A program made the translations under genes and the position numbers. Positions 1 through 9,239 of a stretch of DNA of 64,000 bases are shown in pieces. Position 1 is the first letter of the stretch. The number at the start of each line of letters is the position of its first letter. The stretch comes from a virus, in the IMG/VR virus record IMGVR_UViG_3300028800_000060, positions 1 through 64,000 of that record. One strand, 5' to 3'. The notes under the pieces were generated by a model. The model was not told where the DNA came from, did no database searches, and worked only from the letters and a program-made list of their open reading frames with translations.

Positions 1-423
1 TTAACAGAACTACAAGACAAAGTAAAAAAAGATTTAAAACTCCAACCCGATGAATTGACTTATGAATCTGTCCGTACACCGGAGGTTCATCACACATACA
101 ATAAGATGTTAATGACCGAACGTTTAGCTTTAAAAAAGTTGGAACGTAATTGGGATACATTATATCTCGAAAAATGGGAATATTATCGAAAAAAGAGTGA
201 TCCAGAAGTTTATCAGAAAAAACCACTCTTGAAGAAAATTCTGGATACCGATGTTAAATTGTACTTGACTGCCGATGAAGACCTACAGGCACTTAGAGCA
301 CAAATTGAATCCAAAGAAGAACTTATAGATTTCCTAAAACGTACAATGGATCAGGTTAATCAAAGAACTTGGTTAATCCGTAACGCCATAGAATATCTCA
401 AATACTTAGGAAATGAAAAATAA
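1..423 (+). CDS. uvsY: UvsY-like recombination mediator (5' end outside window)
   Basis: The frame is open from base 1, so the gene starts before the window; the first possible start inside it (TTG at 55) is not needed. The visible 140 residues are highly charged and helical. They follow the T4 UvsY pattern: an N-terminal basic helical part, a middle segment (KKILDTDVKLYLTADEDL) matching T4's KSEMKTVLSADKDVL, and a C-terminal helix with an aromatic/basic patch. UvsY loads the recombinase UvsX onto gp32-coated single-stranded DNA. UvsW lies 5 kb downstream and UvsX at 55.6 kb. The assignment rests on remembered similarity to T4. Confidence 0.72.
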   Translation, partial: LTELQDKVKKDLKLQPDELTYESVRTPEVHHTYNKMLMTERLALKKLERNWDTLYLEKWEYYRKKSDPEVYQKKPLLKKILDTDVKLYLTADEDLQALRAQIESKEELIDFLKRTMDQVNQRTWLIRNAIEYLKYLGNEK

Positions 424-459
424 TGACTTGGTAACCTAATTTTCTAACTTTTCTTATAA

Positions 460-467
460 TATAAATA
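460..467 (+). promoter_or_regulatory. T4-type late promoter TATAAATA
   Basis: This is an exact match to the T4 late -10 consensus TATAAATA. It lies 31 bp before the ATG of the structural gene at 491 and just ahead of an AGGAG ribosome site at 474-478. The phage encodes the matching late sigma factor gp55 at 8382. It probably drives the fibre operon. Confidence 0.7.
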
Positions 468-490
468 AGGAAGAGGAGAAATTGGGTAAA

Positions 491-853
491 ATGATTGAAC
501 CTTCCCACTATGATATTTGTATTCCAAAAGGTGCGACATTTGATCAACCTTTTAATTGGAAAGACGATAACGGAAATACTTACGATTTGAGTTCATATAC
601 GGCGCGCATGCAAATACGTGTAACTGTAAATGCACCAGATCCTCCGATTATTTCACTTACAAGTGATGTGGGTGGTGGAATCACATTATCTGCTAGGGAC
701 CCAAATATTTCTCTTTTTATTAGTGCAACCATTACAGAGTCGGTAACAATTTCTTCGGGAGTGTATGATTTAAAACTTACCGATTCGAATGGAATTGTTA
801 CGCGATTATTAGAAGGAAAAGTTAAATTTAGTCCAGCGGTAACCAGGCCATAA
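491..853 (+). CDS. small beta-rich structural protein before the fibre gene
   Basis: A 120-residue protein without transmembrane segments and rich in Thr, Ser, Ile and Val, suggesting a beta-sandwich. Its N-terminal half ([15 protein letters not shown]... then YTARMQIR) resembles the small N-terminal domains that attach fibres or receptor-binding proteins to baseplates. I start at ATG 491, 12 nt after AGGAG; a TTG at 482 is in frame but only 3 nt after it. The gene is preceded by an exact late promoter and followed after 1 nt by the collagen-like fibre, so it is probably a virion adaptor for it. Specific function unknown. Confidence 0.6.
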   Translation: MIEPSHYDICIPKGATFDQPFNWKDDNGNTYDLSSYTARMQIRVTVNAPDPPIISLTSDVGGGITLSARDPNISLFISATITESVTISSGVYDLKLTDSNGIVTRLLEGKVKFSPAVTRP

Positions 854-854
854 T

Positions 855-3740
855 ATGATCGAAGTTTTAAAACCCATACGCTTAAACCGGTTTGAAATAC
901 CTGTTTATGGACCTCAAGGACCAATTGGTCCTACGGGACCAACAGGACCAGGATTTACAGGAACAACAGGAACAACAGGATATACAGGTCCTACGGGTTA
1001 TACAGGTACTACAGGATATACAGGATCTGGTAACTTTACTGGATATACCGGTTATACCGGCCCCTTTGGTCCTACGGGTTATACAGGTACTACAGGATAT
1101 ACAGGATCTGGTAACTTTACTGGATATACCGGATATACAGGAGACATGGGTCCTACTGGATATACGGGTCCCGGTAACTTTACTGGATATACGGGATATA
1201 CCGGATATACAGGAATCACGGGTTCTACTGGGTATACAGGTCCTATTGGAATCTTGGGTCCTACAGGTTACACGGGAGGCACAGGTTATACTGGATATAC
1301 AGGGCCTGAAGCTACTGGTCCTACTGGTTACACAGGTCCTGGTAACTTTACTGGATATACTGGGTTCACGGGATTTACTGGGTATACTGGAAATACTGGT
1401 CCCACCGGATATACGGGTCCCGGAAATTTTACTGGATATACCGGTTATACTGGATATACAGGGCCTGAAGCTACGGGTCCTACCGGTTACACAGGTCCTG
1501 GTAACTTTACAGGATATACGGGGTACACGGGACGTACTGGATATACGGGATATACGGGATATACGGGTCCTGGTAACTTTACAGGATATACAGGTCCTAC
1601 TGGTCCTACAGGGTATACAGGACCAATGGGGTTAAATGGAGGAAATTCAGGAAGATTATATTATCCGGAACATAGTGTTATTTCTGATATAGCATCTGAT
1701 CCTGAAGTAAATGTAGGGCATACATTTTACGATATTGCTTCACCCGTTCCTTCTCCTAATCCAGAAAGTTTTTATTCAATTTTTATTCCAGTACCGCCGC
1801 AAGATGAATATTATTATTTTATTGGGGCATTTGCTACTACCCCCGATCAACCAAATATAACATTCCAACCTATGGGAACAGCATTTCGTTATGCTTACGT
1901 TGCATCATCATCGGGACTAGCAGAATTACGCACCGACTTATTACGTTATCAAACTACGGGCCTAGTTGCTGATACTGGAAGTATTCCTCTTATATTTAAC
2001 AATGCTTCTAATTATAATGGTTATCAAAATACTATTACCCGATCTTCCGGAAGTTTCATTACCGATGGTTTTACGTTCCATGCATTGATCACAATTACTG
2101 GTTCGGGTTCTAATGATGGTGTATATACCATTCAAAGTGTCGAAGATTCAGTACTTACATTAATGCAACAAAATTCTTTAATAATTGAATCTACTACAGC
2201 CCGAATAACCACAAAAGAAAAACAATTACGTACATCAGAATCAATAAGTTTTGATAATACAACGGTTCAATTAGTAGAATGGTCATATTCAGCATCACAA
2301 GGAGAAATATTCGCTTCTGATGACCGCTTGCTATTTAAGTGGTGGGCACAAAATCTTGATGTAACGCCAACAACAATTATCTTATACACCGAGGGTATCG
2401 CGCACGCATCATTTATACAAACTACTATTTCTTCAGGACTTCAAGGACCCACAGGGCCTACAGGACCTGGTAACTTTACCGGATATACGGGATATACCGG
2501 GTATACTGGAAATACGGGTTATACTGGACCTGGAGCATTTACCGGATATACCGGATATACCGGATATACAGGCGTTCAAGGCCTAACAGGTCCTACTGGA
2601 TATACCGGTACCATCGGTCCCACAGGATATACAGGTGTTCAAGGGCTAACGGGTTTTACGGGTTATACAGGTCCTGGAGCATTCACCGGATATACCGGAC
2701 CTACTGGGTATACTGGACCTACAGGGTATACGGGACCAGGAAACTTTACGGGTTATACAGGACCTACTGGTTATACGGGACCTGGTAACTTTACCGGATA
2801 TACTGGGTATACAGGACCTACGGGATACACGGGACCAGGAAACTTTACAGGATATACTGGATACACGGGACCAGGAAACTTTACGGGTTATACAGGATAT
2901 ACCGGATATACTGGTCCTGGTAACTTTACGGGATATACGGGATACACAGGTTTTACCGGATATACCGGACCAGGAAACTTTACTGGATATACGGGACCTA
3001 CTGGGTATACTGGATACACGGGATCCGGAAACTTCACAGGATATACGGGACCTACTGGATATACTGGACCAGGAAACTTTACGGGATACACCGGATTTAC
3101 TGGATATACTGGGTATACTGGACCAGGAAACTTCACCGGATATACCGGGTACACAGGACCTACTGGATATACCGGACCAGGAAACTTTACGGGATATACC
3201 GGACCTACTGGGTATACTGGATATACGGGACCAGGAAACTTCACTGGGTATACAGGACCTACTGGGTATACGGGTCCTGGTAATTTTACGGGATATACCG
3301 GTCCTACTGGATATACCGGATTTACAGGGCCCGCCGCTTCTTTAACAACTTCATCTGGAAATCTAGGTGCAAATGTTACTATGACAACTGCCAACACATT
3401 ATATACAGGTCCAACAACCGCAGCACTTGCAACAGGAACCTGGTTAATTTTAGCACAAGTTACGGTTGCATCTGCTACCAATACCGCACAAAGAGTAACT
3501 GCAAGAATTTGGAATGGTACAACTATAATTGCAACAGGAGAAGAAAGTATATCAGCACAAGGCCCAGGTACTTCAGGTTATGTGAGTGTTAGTCTTTCGG
3601 GAATCGCAACAACCGCAAATGATACCTGGAATATAAGTTGTGCTTCCACCGCAGCCAATAGTGTTATGAATAGAAATCCGGGTGATAATAGTCCGGCTGC
3701 AAATAACGCTTGTAAAATTACAGCAATTCGCTTGGCCTAA
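855..3740 (+). CDS. collagen-like tail fibre protein
   Basis: A 961-residue protein with two long Gly-X-Thr blocks (residues ~19-262 and ~529-826) made of GYT, GPT and GFT triplets. About twenty times the triplet NFT replaces a Gly triplet, within G(P/S)GNFTG, keeping register but removing the glycine. Between the blocks lies a ~265-residue non-repetitive domain; the end is a ~130-residue beta-type tip ([15 protein letters not shown]...). The layout adaptor tail, triple-helical shaft, globular node, second shaft, tip is typical of phage collagen-like fibres. The role in host binding is inferred. The downstream glycosyltransferase starts 4 nt after the stop, so the Thr-rich shaft may be glycosylated. 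Confidence 0.85.
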   Translation: MIEVLKPIRLNRFEIPVYGPQGPIGPTGPTGPGFTGTTGTTGYTGPTGYTGTTGYTGSGNFTGYTGYTGPFGPTGYTGTTGYTGSGNFTGYTGYTGDMGPTGYTGPGNFTGYTGYTGYTGITGSTGYTGPIGILGPTGYTGGTGYTGYTGPEATGPTGYTGPGNFTGYTGFTGFTGYTGNTGPTGYTGPGNFTGYTGYTGYTGPEATGPTGYTGPGNFTGYTGYTGRTGYTGYTGYTGPGNFTGYTGPTGPTGYTGPMGLNGGNSGRLYYPEHSVISDIASDPEVNVGHTFYDIASPVPSPNPESFYSIFIPVPPQDEYYYFIGAFATTPDQPNITFQPMGTAFRYAYVASSSGLAELRTDLLRYQTTGLVADTGSIPLIFNNASNYNGYQNTITRSSGSFITDGFTFHALITITGSGSNDGVYTIQSVEDSVLTLMQQNSLIIESTTARITTKEKQLRTSESISFDNTTVQLVEWSYSASQGEIFASDDRLLFKWWAQNLDVTPTTIILYTEGIAHASFIQTTISSGLQGPTGPTGPGNFTGYTGYTGYTGNTGYTGPGAFTGYTGYTGYTGVQGLTGPTGYTGTIGPTGYTGVQGLTGFTGYTGPGAFTGYTGPTGYTGPTGYTGPGNFTGYTGPTGYTGPGNFTGYTGYTGPTGYTGPGNFTGYTGYTGPGNFTGYTGYTGYTGPGNFTGYTGYTGFTGYTGPGNFTGYTGPTGYTGYTGSGNFTGYTGPTGYTGPGNFTGYTGFTGYTGYTGPGNFTGYTGYTGPTGYTGPGNFTGYTGPTGYTGYTGPGNFTGYTGPTGYTGPGNFTGYTGPTGYTGFTGPAASLTTSSGNLGANVTMTTANTLYTGPTTAALATGTWLILAQVTVASATNTAQRVTARIWNGTTIIATGEESISAQGPGTSGYVSVSLSGIATTANDTWNISCASTAANSVMNRNPGDNSPAANNACKITAIRLA
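909..1640 (+). repeat. collagen repeat block 1
   Basis: DNA encoding tandem Gly-X-Y triplets dominated by GYT and GPT, with seven GNFT interruptions and two GPEAT insertions that break the triplet register. Codons vary freely between copies (ggatatacc, ggttatact, gggtatacg), so the repeat is kept at protein rather than DNA level. Confidence 0.9.
2438..3332 (+). repeat. collagen repeat block 2
   Basis: The second Gly-X-Y block is nearly pure GYT/GPT/GFT with roughly thirteen GNFT and two GAFT interruptions spaced about every 12-18 residues. Units of about 36-54 bp recur with synonymous changes, which makes the block prone to recombination and hard to assemble; true copy number may differ. Confidence 0.9.
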
Positions 3741-3744
3741 ATAT

Positions 3745-5505
3745 ATGCTGAACTTCTCAATCGTATTAATTGCGCGTAATGAAGCAAAAACTCTTCCGCG
3801 CCTTGTGAAATCATTAGAAGAATTTCAAAGACGTGAAGGTGAAATAATCCTACTTGATACGGGATCTACCGATGGAACTCCAGATATCGCTAGATCCCTG
3901 GGTTGTAATGTTACCGAAGTTGGCGAACGATTCATTACAATCATAAACAAAAATCTTGCCCGAAAAATCAATACACAATTTATAGTTGACAATGAAACAC
4001 CAATAGTTAAAGAAGGTGATAAACTTTTTGACTATTCTGCCGCACGAAACTTTGCTGCCTCATTAGCATCTAATGATATGTGTGCAATGCCAGATTGTGA
4101 TGAGGTTTATACCGTATTAAATCTAGATGCAATTCAAAAAGTTATTGAACTTGGTCATGAACAATTAGAATATCATTTCGTTTTTTCCCACTACGAAGAT
4201 GGATCTCCAGCAATACAATTCATGCACTGTAAATTCTATGATCGTAGAAAAATGAAATGGACTGGTGTAGTTCACGAAATTCTTTCTGGAGAAGCAAAAA
4301 GATTGTATTTGGACACATCAGTAATCAAATTAGAACATTGGCAGAATCCTTCAGAACATAGATCCCGTTATTTGACTGGGTTAGCTCTTGATTGTTATTT
4401 AAACCAAAATAATGACAGAAATTCACATTATCTCGGAAGAGAATTAGTTTGGACCGGAAGACACAAATCAGGCATCAAAGAACTTCAACGGCATATAGAT
4501 ATGCATAAGTTCCCAATGGAACGCGCGCAATCTATGGTTTTTATTGGTGATGCTTATGAAATGCTTGGTGATGAAGAAAACGCTATAAAATGGTACAATC
4601 AGTCATTCATAGATGATGGAACTCGTAGAGAACCATTATTACGACTCGCCCAACATTTTTGGAAGAAAAATTGCGCCCAAAAAACAGCATGTTATTGTGC
4701 CGCCGCATTAGAGATTGGTGAAACTAATTTTTATGCCAATTATGCTGCGCACTATACATTTGAACCCCATGAACTGATGTATTGGGCGAAATGGTATCTT
4801 GGTGATCGAGAAGCATCCAAAAAGCATTGGGAAAAATGTCTAAGTTATACTCCTCTTTCACAAAAATATTTACATGATGCGAGGTTCTACCTTGATCTAC
4901 CAAAGGTGTCTATTGTAATTCCATCTCTGGGACGTGAAGAAAAATTATTACGGTGTGTTGCTGCAATTAAAAAGAACGCAAATTATCCAGAAGAACTCAT
5001 CGAAATAGTTATTGAACGAGATTCTTTTGATAATCGGCAAGGTGTTCCAAAAACATTAAAAACTGGTGTTGCAAAGAGTACTGGAGAATTTGTTTTGTAT
5101 TTGGGAAATGATTGTATTCCTGAAGAAAACTTCCTCATTCTTGCTGTATTACAAATGCTCAAGAATTTCCCACAAAGAGATGGTCTTATTGGTTTAAATG
5201 ATGGTCCTACAAATCAAAATCTAGCTAAACATTGGTTAGCTTCTAAAAAATTATTACCTGACTTAGATGGTGAATTTTTCTGTACGCAATATCATCATGT
5301 TGGTGTTGATAATGAACTAACAGCACGTTGTATGCAATTACATAAATATGTTTGGTGTAATGAGGCGAGAATTACCCATGAACATTTTACATCTGGTGCG
5401 GAATGGGATGAAGTCTATAAACTTGGTTGGGATGAAAAATGTGTTGCTGAAGACCGAGCATTATTAGCCGAACGTGCCAAATTATTGAATTTTGAGATTA
5501 TTTAA
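3745..5505 (+). CDS. two-domain GT2 glycosyltransferase with central TPR-like region
   Basis: A 586-residue protein. Residues 1-~240 form a GT2 domain of the SunS/WaaE kind (FSIVLIARNEAKTLPRL, then LLDTGSTDGT and a DCD metal-binding motif). Residues ~245-400 look like helical TPR repeats (GDAYEMLGDEENAIKWYNQS). Residues ~390-586 form a second GT2-like domain (VSIVIPSLGREEKLL, YLGNDCIPEENF). The ATG at 3745 is used because upstream in-frame codons lie in the fibre gene. It sits 4 nt after the collagen-like fibre, so the fibre is an obvious candidate acceptor; that is inference. Sugar donor unknown. Confidence 0.85.
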   Translation: MLNFSIVLIARNEAKTLPRLVKSLEEFQRREGEIILLDTGSTDGTPDIARSLGCNVTEVGERFITIINKNLARKINTQFIVDNETPIVKEGDKLFDYSAARNFAASLASNDMCAMPDCDEVYTVLNLDAIQKVIELGHEQLEYHFVFSHYEDGSPAIQFMHCKFYDRRKMKWTGVVHEILSGEAKRLYLDTSVIKLEHWQNPSEHRSRYLTGLALDCYLNQNNDRNSHYLGRELVWTGRHKSGIKELQRHIDMHKFPMERAQSMVFIGDAYEMLGDEENAIKWYNQSFIDDGTRREPLLRLAQHFWKKNCAQKTACYCAAALEIGETNFYANYAAHYTFEPHELMYWAKWYLGDREASKKHWEKCLSYTPLSQKYLHDARFYLDLPKVSIVIPSLGREEKLLRCVAAIKKNANYPEELIEIVIERDSFDNRQGVPKTLKTGVAKSTGEFVLYLGNDCIPEENFLILAVLQMLKNFPQRDGLIGLNDGPTNQNLAKHWLASKKLLPDLDGEFFCTQYHHVGVDNELTARCMQLHKYVWCNEARITHEHFTSGAEWDEVYKLGWDEKCVAEDRALLAERAKLLNFEII

Positions 5506-5604
5506 CACTTTTTTAACATTTTAACGATTTTAGAACGTATTTCATCAAATACACATAAAGGACGTCGTGGTAAGTCTGCCAAGAGAAACCAGACTATAAT
5601 GGCA
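5506..5604 (+). other. coding-like stretch without a start codon
   Basis: After the glycosyltransferase stop the same frame stays open to a TGA at 5602-5604 and reads as a small basic peptide (GRRGKSAKRNQTIMAND at its end). The only ATG is five codons from the end, and no ribosome site is visible. It could be a remnant of a small basic phage protein, or chance. Confidence 0.2.
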
Positions 5605-5616
5605 AACGATTGAACA

Positions 5617-7164
5617 ATGATGCCTGACACTCTAGAAGATAAAACGCTTTATATCCGAAAAAAGAACGAAAGTTACTTAGAAGTCCTGGCGGTGGATAGT
5701 ATCCTTATGTCACTGTCGGACTTCTTTAGTTTTTTTGTTCCGGGTTACCAATTTATGCCAAAATTCCGCATGAAGATGTGGGATGGAAAATTACGTCTCT
5801 TTAATCGTAATACTTGTGAAATATATGTAGGATTACTACCGCATATTAAAGAATATGCGCGTATGAATAATTACATTGTTGAATATAGCGATGGTGATTT
5901 GGATATTGAAGATGAATTTTCTGTTGAAGAAGCTAAATCTTTTGCAAGTGAATTAAAACTCCATGCTAAACGTATAGAAGGTGATAAAGAGGTTTTTGTA
6001 CCAATTGTTCCCCATGATTATCAAATAGCAGCTTTCAGACACGCGGTACAAACAAAACGTTGTCTTTTATTATCACCCACAGCTTCTGGCAAATCCTTAA
6101 TAATCTTCTTACTTATACGACATTATCAGAAAATTATTGAATCTCACCGTAAAATTTTGGTAATTGTTCCTACTGTTAACTTGGTAAGTCAATTATATAC
6201 CGATTTTGGTGAATATTCTTATGCTGATAATTGGGATGTGCGTGATGAAGTTCATATGGTTTATCAGGGTCAGGATAAAGGTTCAGAAAAACAAATAATA
6301 ATTTCTACATGGGAAAGTATTTACAAATTAGGTATTGATTATTTTGGTAATTTTGATGTTGTGATTGGTGATGAAGCGCATGGGTTTAAGGCTAATTCTC
6401 TCACCAATATAATGCAACGTTCGTATAAAGCGCAATATAGATTTGGTACTACTGGAACACTTGATGGAACAAAAACACACAAATTAGTACTTGAAGGATT
6501 ATTCGGTAAGGTCTATAAAGTTACTACAACAAATGAATTAATGAAACAAGGCACACTGGCAACAATGAATATAAATTGCCTTATGCTTTATTATCCTGAA
6601 GATATTTGCAAGAAAATGAAAGGTGCCAAATATCAAGATGAAGTTTCTTTCATTGTTGAACATAAAGGCCGAAATAAATTCATACGCAATCTTGCTGTTT
6701 CCTTAAAAGGAAATACGCTCGTTTTATTTAATTTAGTTGACCGACATGGTAAAATTCTTTTTGAAGATATCAAAACTAAAGTAGCAGAAGGAAGAAAAGT
6801 CTTTTTTGTATCGGGCCAAACTGATGCTGAAATTCGTGAAGATATTCGCCAAATTACTGAGAAGGAAAATGATGCTATTATTGTTGCGTCATATGGAACA
6901 TTCTCTACTGGTGTAAATATTCGTAATCTTCACAATATTATATTTGCATCTCCAGCAAAATCTAGAATTCGTGTGTTGCAGAGTTTAGGACGTGGTTTGC
7001 GAAAAGGAGATATCAAAGATACTTTAGAACTTTTTGATGTATCCGATGTGTTGCAGTATAAAGCATATACCAACCACACTCTAAAGCATTTTATGAGACG
7101 AGTAGAGATTTACAATTCCGAAAAATTTTCCTATAAAATATTTAAGATTAGGATGAAATCATGA
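5617..7164 (+). CDS. uvsW: UvsW-like ATP-dependent helicase
   Basis: A 515-residue SF2 helicase. The N-terminal ~100 residues match the T4 UvsW DNA-binding domain (FMPKFRMKMWDGKLRLFN). Walker A is LLSPTASGKS (~residue 148), the DEAH box is GDEAHGF, and the C-terminal RecA-like domain has VASYGTFSTGVNIRNL and QSLGRGLRKG (motif VI). T4 UvsW unwinds branched DNA and R-loops and helps switch from origin to recombination-dependent replication. Two adjacent ATGs occur at 5617 and 5620. It partners functionally with UvsY and UvsX encoded in this window. Confidence 0.93.
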   Translation: MMPDTLEDKTLYIRKKNESYLEVLAVDSILMSLSDFFSFFVPGYQFMPKFRMKMWDGKLRLFNRNTCEIYVGLLPHIKEYARMNNYIVEYSDGDLDIEDEFSVEEAKSFASELKLHAKRIEGDKEVFVPIVPHDYQIAAFRHAVQTKRCLLLSPTASGKSLIIFLLIRHYQKIIESHRKILVIVPTVNLVSQLYTDFGEYSYADNWDVRDEVHMVYQGQDKGSEKQIIISTWESIYKLGIDYFGNFDVVIGDEAHGFKANSLTNIMQRSYKAQYRFGTTGTLDGTKTHKLVLEGLFGKVYKVTTTNELMKQGTLATMNINCLMLYYPEDICKKMKGAKYQDEVSFIVEHKGRNKFIRNLAVSLKGNTLVLFNLVDRHGKILFEDIKTKVAEGRKVFFVSGQTDAEIREDIRQITEKENDAIIVASYGTFSTGVNIRNLHNIIFASPAKSRIRVLQSLGRGLRKGDIKDTLELFDVSDVLQYKAYTNHTLKHFMRRVEIYNSEKFSYKIFKIRMKS

Positions 7165-7253
7165 AAACCAGGTACATTGGAAAACCTTGTAGAAAATGTG
7201 GTGAAACTCTCCGATATGTGTCAAATGGTTCAAGATATTTGGTTAGGATCTGA
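7161..7253 (+). CDS. tiny half zinc-ribbon peptide
   Basis: A 30-codon ORF overlapping the uvsW stop by ATGA. It has one CxxC pair in GKPCRKCGETLRYVSNGS. Phage zinc ribbons with this opening normally continue to a second Cys pair, which is missing here, so this may be the truncated start of a longer gene. It overlaps the phosphatase remnant that begins at 7216 in another frame. Confidence 0.35.
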   Translation: MKTRYIGKPCRKCGETLRYVSNGSRYLVRI

Positions 7254-7621
7254 AGATGCGGCAAAATATTTGGTGTTGCTTTTGGTGCCATTCTCAATGT
7301 AGCTGCTGAATCTAATTATGCTATTTCTAAACCATATTTACATATCGATTTGTGGGACGGAAATTCTATTCCCAAAACAGACCTCGATAGGTGTATGGAA
7401 TTTCTTGAAGCTCAAGAACGAAATCCCGATATGATCTTGATTCACTGTATGGGTGGGAATATCAAGATCTTTTTCTGTTATGGTATGTTATGTGGCTCTG
7501 AAAATGAACTTATCTTTTCCGGAAGCATATAAATATGTTCTAGAAAAAAAGACCACAAGGCGATCCTGCTGGTCGAACAATTCTCAGTGTAAAGGAATAT
7601 TTGGATGACAGAAGAAAATGA
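7216..7621 (+). pseudogene. dual-specificity phosphatase remnant with three frameshifts
   Basis: Joining three frames gives one recognisable phosphatase. ATG 7216 opens MCQMVQDIWLGSEDAAKYL; after a shift near 7270-7290 the frame reads GAILNVAAESNYAI then PYLHIDLWDG and MILIHCMGG. One extra A near 7460 moves it to SRSFSVMVCYVAL, restoring the HC-x5-R active site (HCMGGNSRS). An extra A in the A7 run at 7544-7550 leads to RPQGDPAGRTILSVKEYLDD and a stop at 7619-7621. Three independent indels in 400 bp indicate decay or read errors; no intact product is possible without correction. A late promoter lies inside it at 7528. Confidence 0.75.
7528..7535 (+). promoter_or_regulatory. T4-type late promoter TATAAATA
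   Basis: Exact TATAAATA inside the phosphatase remnant, 70 bp upstream of the gene at 7605. Part of the match falls on the remnant's own codons (gca tat aaa tat), so it could be coincidental. Confidence 0.4.
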
Positions 7622-8033
7622 AAACCAAACGGCCACTGAGGCCACAGAAAAACCACTTTTCACTGATGAGGAATTATATAATATCCGTTCTATCAAATTG
7701 AATAACGGAGAAACCATGCTCGCTTGTATTTTATGCACTGATGCCGAACATATGATTGTAAAACGTCCTTGCCAAGTACAAAAAATAAATGGTGATGATG
7801 GTTCAGTTGCTATGGTTCTTACTAAATGGCAACCATTTTCGGTAGATCCTAATCATGTCATTTTCAAACAGTCTTTGGTTTCTTATTGTAAGATTAACCA
7901 AGCAATGATTGATTTTTATATTCTGGCTGTCCAGAATCAGATAAATGAAGAAAACTCTTCTAAAGAACCTATAGTTGGTAAAGAATGGCCAGAGTGGATG
8001 GATTCTCCATTAAGTAAAACCCAACTTAATTAA
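7605..8033 (+). CDS. LSm/Sm-fold-like protein
   Basis: A 142-residue protein. After a polar N-terminus, residues ~28-80 read IRSIKLNNGETMLACILC...MIVKRPCQVQK, the Sm1-like beta pattern with hydrophobic strands and a G-E turn. A helix-rich tail (residues 95-120) follows. Similar small proteins recur in T4-like phages of cyanobacteria and may bind RNA; this is from memory. It begins inside the end of the phosphatase remnant and its last bases overlap the convergent minus-strand gene at 8030. Confidence 0.5.
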   Translation: MTEENENQTATEATEKPLFTDEELYNIRSIKLNNGETMLACILCTDAEHMIVKRPCQVQKINGDDGSVAMVLTKWQPFSVDPNHVIFKQSLVSYCKINQAMIDFYILAVQNQINEENSSKEPIVGKEWPEWMDSPLSKTQLN

Positions 8034-8173
8034 CGGGTAAACATAAACCATAACCCGGCACATAATATGCCACATCCTATAAAGAATAATAATGTTCCTC
8101 CTAGGACCATCATTAGACCTTTCTTCCATCCAAATATCAAACTCAATACAATTAATAATCCTAATATAAACAT
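8030..8173 (-). CDS. 47-residue two-helix membrane protein, minus strand
   Basis: Reading the minus strand from ATG at 8173 gives 47 residues with two hydrophobic helices around a KK turn (MFILGLLIVLSLIFGWKKG, then GTLLFFIGCGILCAGLWF) and stop at 8030-8032. A good ribosome site, AAAGGAAAAG, precedes the start. A promoter with TTGACA, 17 bp, TATCCT lies upstream at 8241-8269. It converges on and overlaps the 3' end of the gene at 7605 by 4 bp. Small inner-membrane phage peptides often affect lysis or superinfection, but no function can be assigned. Confidence 0.65.
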   Translation of the reverse strand: MFILGLLIVLSLIFGWKKGLMMVLGGTLLFFIGCGILCAGLWFMFTR

Positions 8174-8224
8174 ACTTTTCCTTTATGGTTCTTTAGGGCC
8201 TCATGGCCTTTAAGAGACCACATT

Positions 8225-8269
8225 AATAGGCTACACAGCCAGGATAGCATTTTGTCAAGTGTTTGTCAA
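8225..8269 (-). promoter_or_regulatory. minus-strand sigma70 promoter with 13-bp downstream element
   Basis: On the minus strand: TTGACA (8269-8264), 17 bp, TATCCT (8246-8241), 3 bp, then TGTGTAGCCTATT (8237-8225). A second TTGACA lies inside the spacer. The same arrangement with the identical 13-mer at the same 3-bp distance is found at 34355-34399. It should transcribe the small membrane protein at 8173. Confidence 0.65.
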
Positions 8270-8304
8270 GTATTATTTTAAAATATTTTAAATGTAGATT
8301 TTTC

Positions 8305-8333
8305 TTGCACTTAGCCGTAAAATATGTTATAAT
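8305..8333 (+). promoter_or_regulatory. sigma70-type promoter for gp55
   Basis: TTGCAC (8305-8310), 17 bp, TATAAT (8328-8333), 48 bp upstream of the gp55 start. Host-type control fits gp55 being needed before late transcription. Confidence 0.65.
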
Positions 8334-8381
8334 TGTATTAATAAAGAAAGAAATACTCAGAGATTTACCATTTGGAGAAAT

Positions 8382-9044
8382 ATGGCAAAGAAACCACACT
8401 ATGTGGATAATAAGCTCTTCCTAGAAGCCTTAACAAAATACCTTTTGGTTGTTAAACCCTTACGAGCCAAATATAACCTTGCGTGTAATAAATTGAAAAA
8501 GCAAGGAATTCCAAAAGATGAGTGGCCTGCTTTTGAACGTCCCCAGACACCTGAATACAATTATATTGGTGAATGTCTGTTGAAGATTGCCAATCATTTA
8601 TCCTACAGTCCCAAGTTTTTCCCAAATTTCCATAACCATTCTTTAAGAGAAGAAATGATTGGTGATGCATTGGAAAATTGCATCAAATATTTGGAAAACT
8701 TTGATCCTGCAAAGTCGAAGAATCCATTTGCATATTACACACAAGTTATGTGGTATGCATTCTATCGAAGGATTACTTCGGAAGCCAAGCAAACATATAT
8801 TAAGCAAAAAAGTCTTGAAAGTGCTATCGATTTCTTTGCTACACAAGGTGGAGATGATGGAGAGTATGCAAATACCTACATTAAATTCCTTCAAGAATCT
8901 AAAAATGATGTGATTGAAGATTTTGAAGAGCGGAAGAACAAAAAGAAGAAAACTACATCTGAGAATACCAAAAAACGTAAAAAGATTGATAACCCTGGTA
9001 TCGAGAGATTTATGGTCACTAGTACAGAACCTACATTTATTTAA
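8382..9044 (+). CDS. 55: gp55-like late sigma factor
   Basis: A 220-residue protein with T4 gp55 hallmarks: YVDNKLFLEAL near the N-terminus, REEMIGDALENCIKYLENFDP (residues ~88-108; region 2-like core), KNPFAYYTQVMWYAFYRRI (core-polymerase binding and -10 recognition), and a charged tail. T4 gp55 directs RNA polymerase to TATAAATA promoters with clamp gp45 as activator; gp45 is encoded at 25896. A ribosome site (TTTGGAG) precedes the ATG. Three exact TATAAATA sites in the window support it. Confidence 0.9.
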   Translation: MAKKPHYVDNKLFLEALTKYLLVVKPLRAKYNLACNKLKKQGIPKDEWPAFERPQTPEYNYIGECLLKIANHLSYSPKFFPNFHNHSLREEMIGDALENCIKYLENFDPAKSKNPFAYYTQVMWYAFYRRITSEAKQTYIKQKSLESAIDFFATQGGDDGEYANTYIKFLQESKNDVIEDFEERKNKKKKTTSENTKKRKKIDNPGIERFMVTSTEPTFI

Positions 9045-9239
9045 ATGACCCAAGAGCAAAACAATATAATTGCAGAAGTCAGGAAAGTATTTCCTGAATA
9101 TGTTGCCGAAGAGATTTTATTTTTGGAACATAAACCTAACTGTTATTGTGAAGGGTGTTCTAATCTTCCTAATGAAGATGGAGTTTTGTGTCAGAGTTGT
9201 ATCGAGTTGTTGCGAGAGGCTTTTAAGAAATATAAATGA
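9045..9239 (+). CDS. small zinc-binding-type protein
   Basis: A 64-residue protein starting directly after the gp55 stop. It carries CYCEGC and CQSC, a likely zinc knuckle, followed by a basic helix. It overlaps gp47 by 4 nt (ATGA). No family recognised; its place between gp55 and gp47 suggests translation with them. Confidence 0.6.
   Translation: MTQEQNNIIAEVRKVFPEYVAEEILFLEHKPNCYCEGCSNLPNEDGVLCQSCIELLREAFKKYK

Noticed and set aside
892-1635. Overlapping + strand ORF rich in DIQ/VLL repeats
   Set aside because: It is the shifted reading of the same repeat block, without a ribosome site.
909-3332. Non-coding tandem repeat or CRISPR-like array
   Set aside because: The repeats are in frame, encode Gly-X-Y triplets and vary at synonymous sites; there are no unique spacers.
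2888-3481. Long minus-strand ORF rich in YPVGPVYPV
   Set aside because: It is the complement of the collagen repeats, with no ribosome site; low complexity keeps the frame open.
3737-3743. CTAAATA at the fibre stop as late promoter for the glycosyltransferase
   Set aside because: The ATG follows by 1 nt, so this site could not make its mRNA; the motif arises from the stop codon and AT-rich context. The same applies to 45404-45414.
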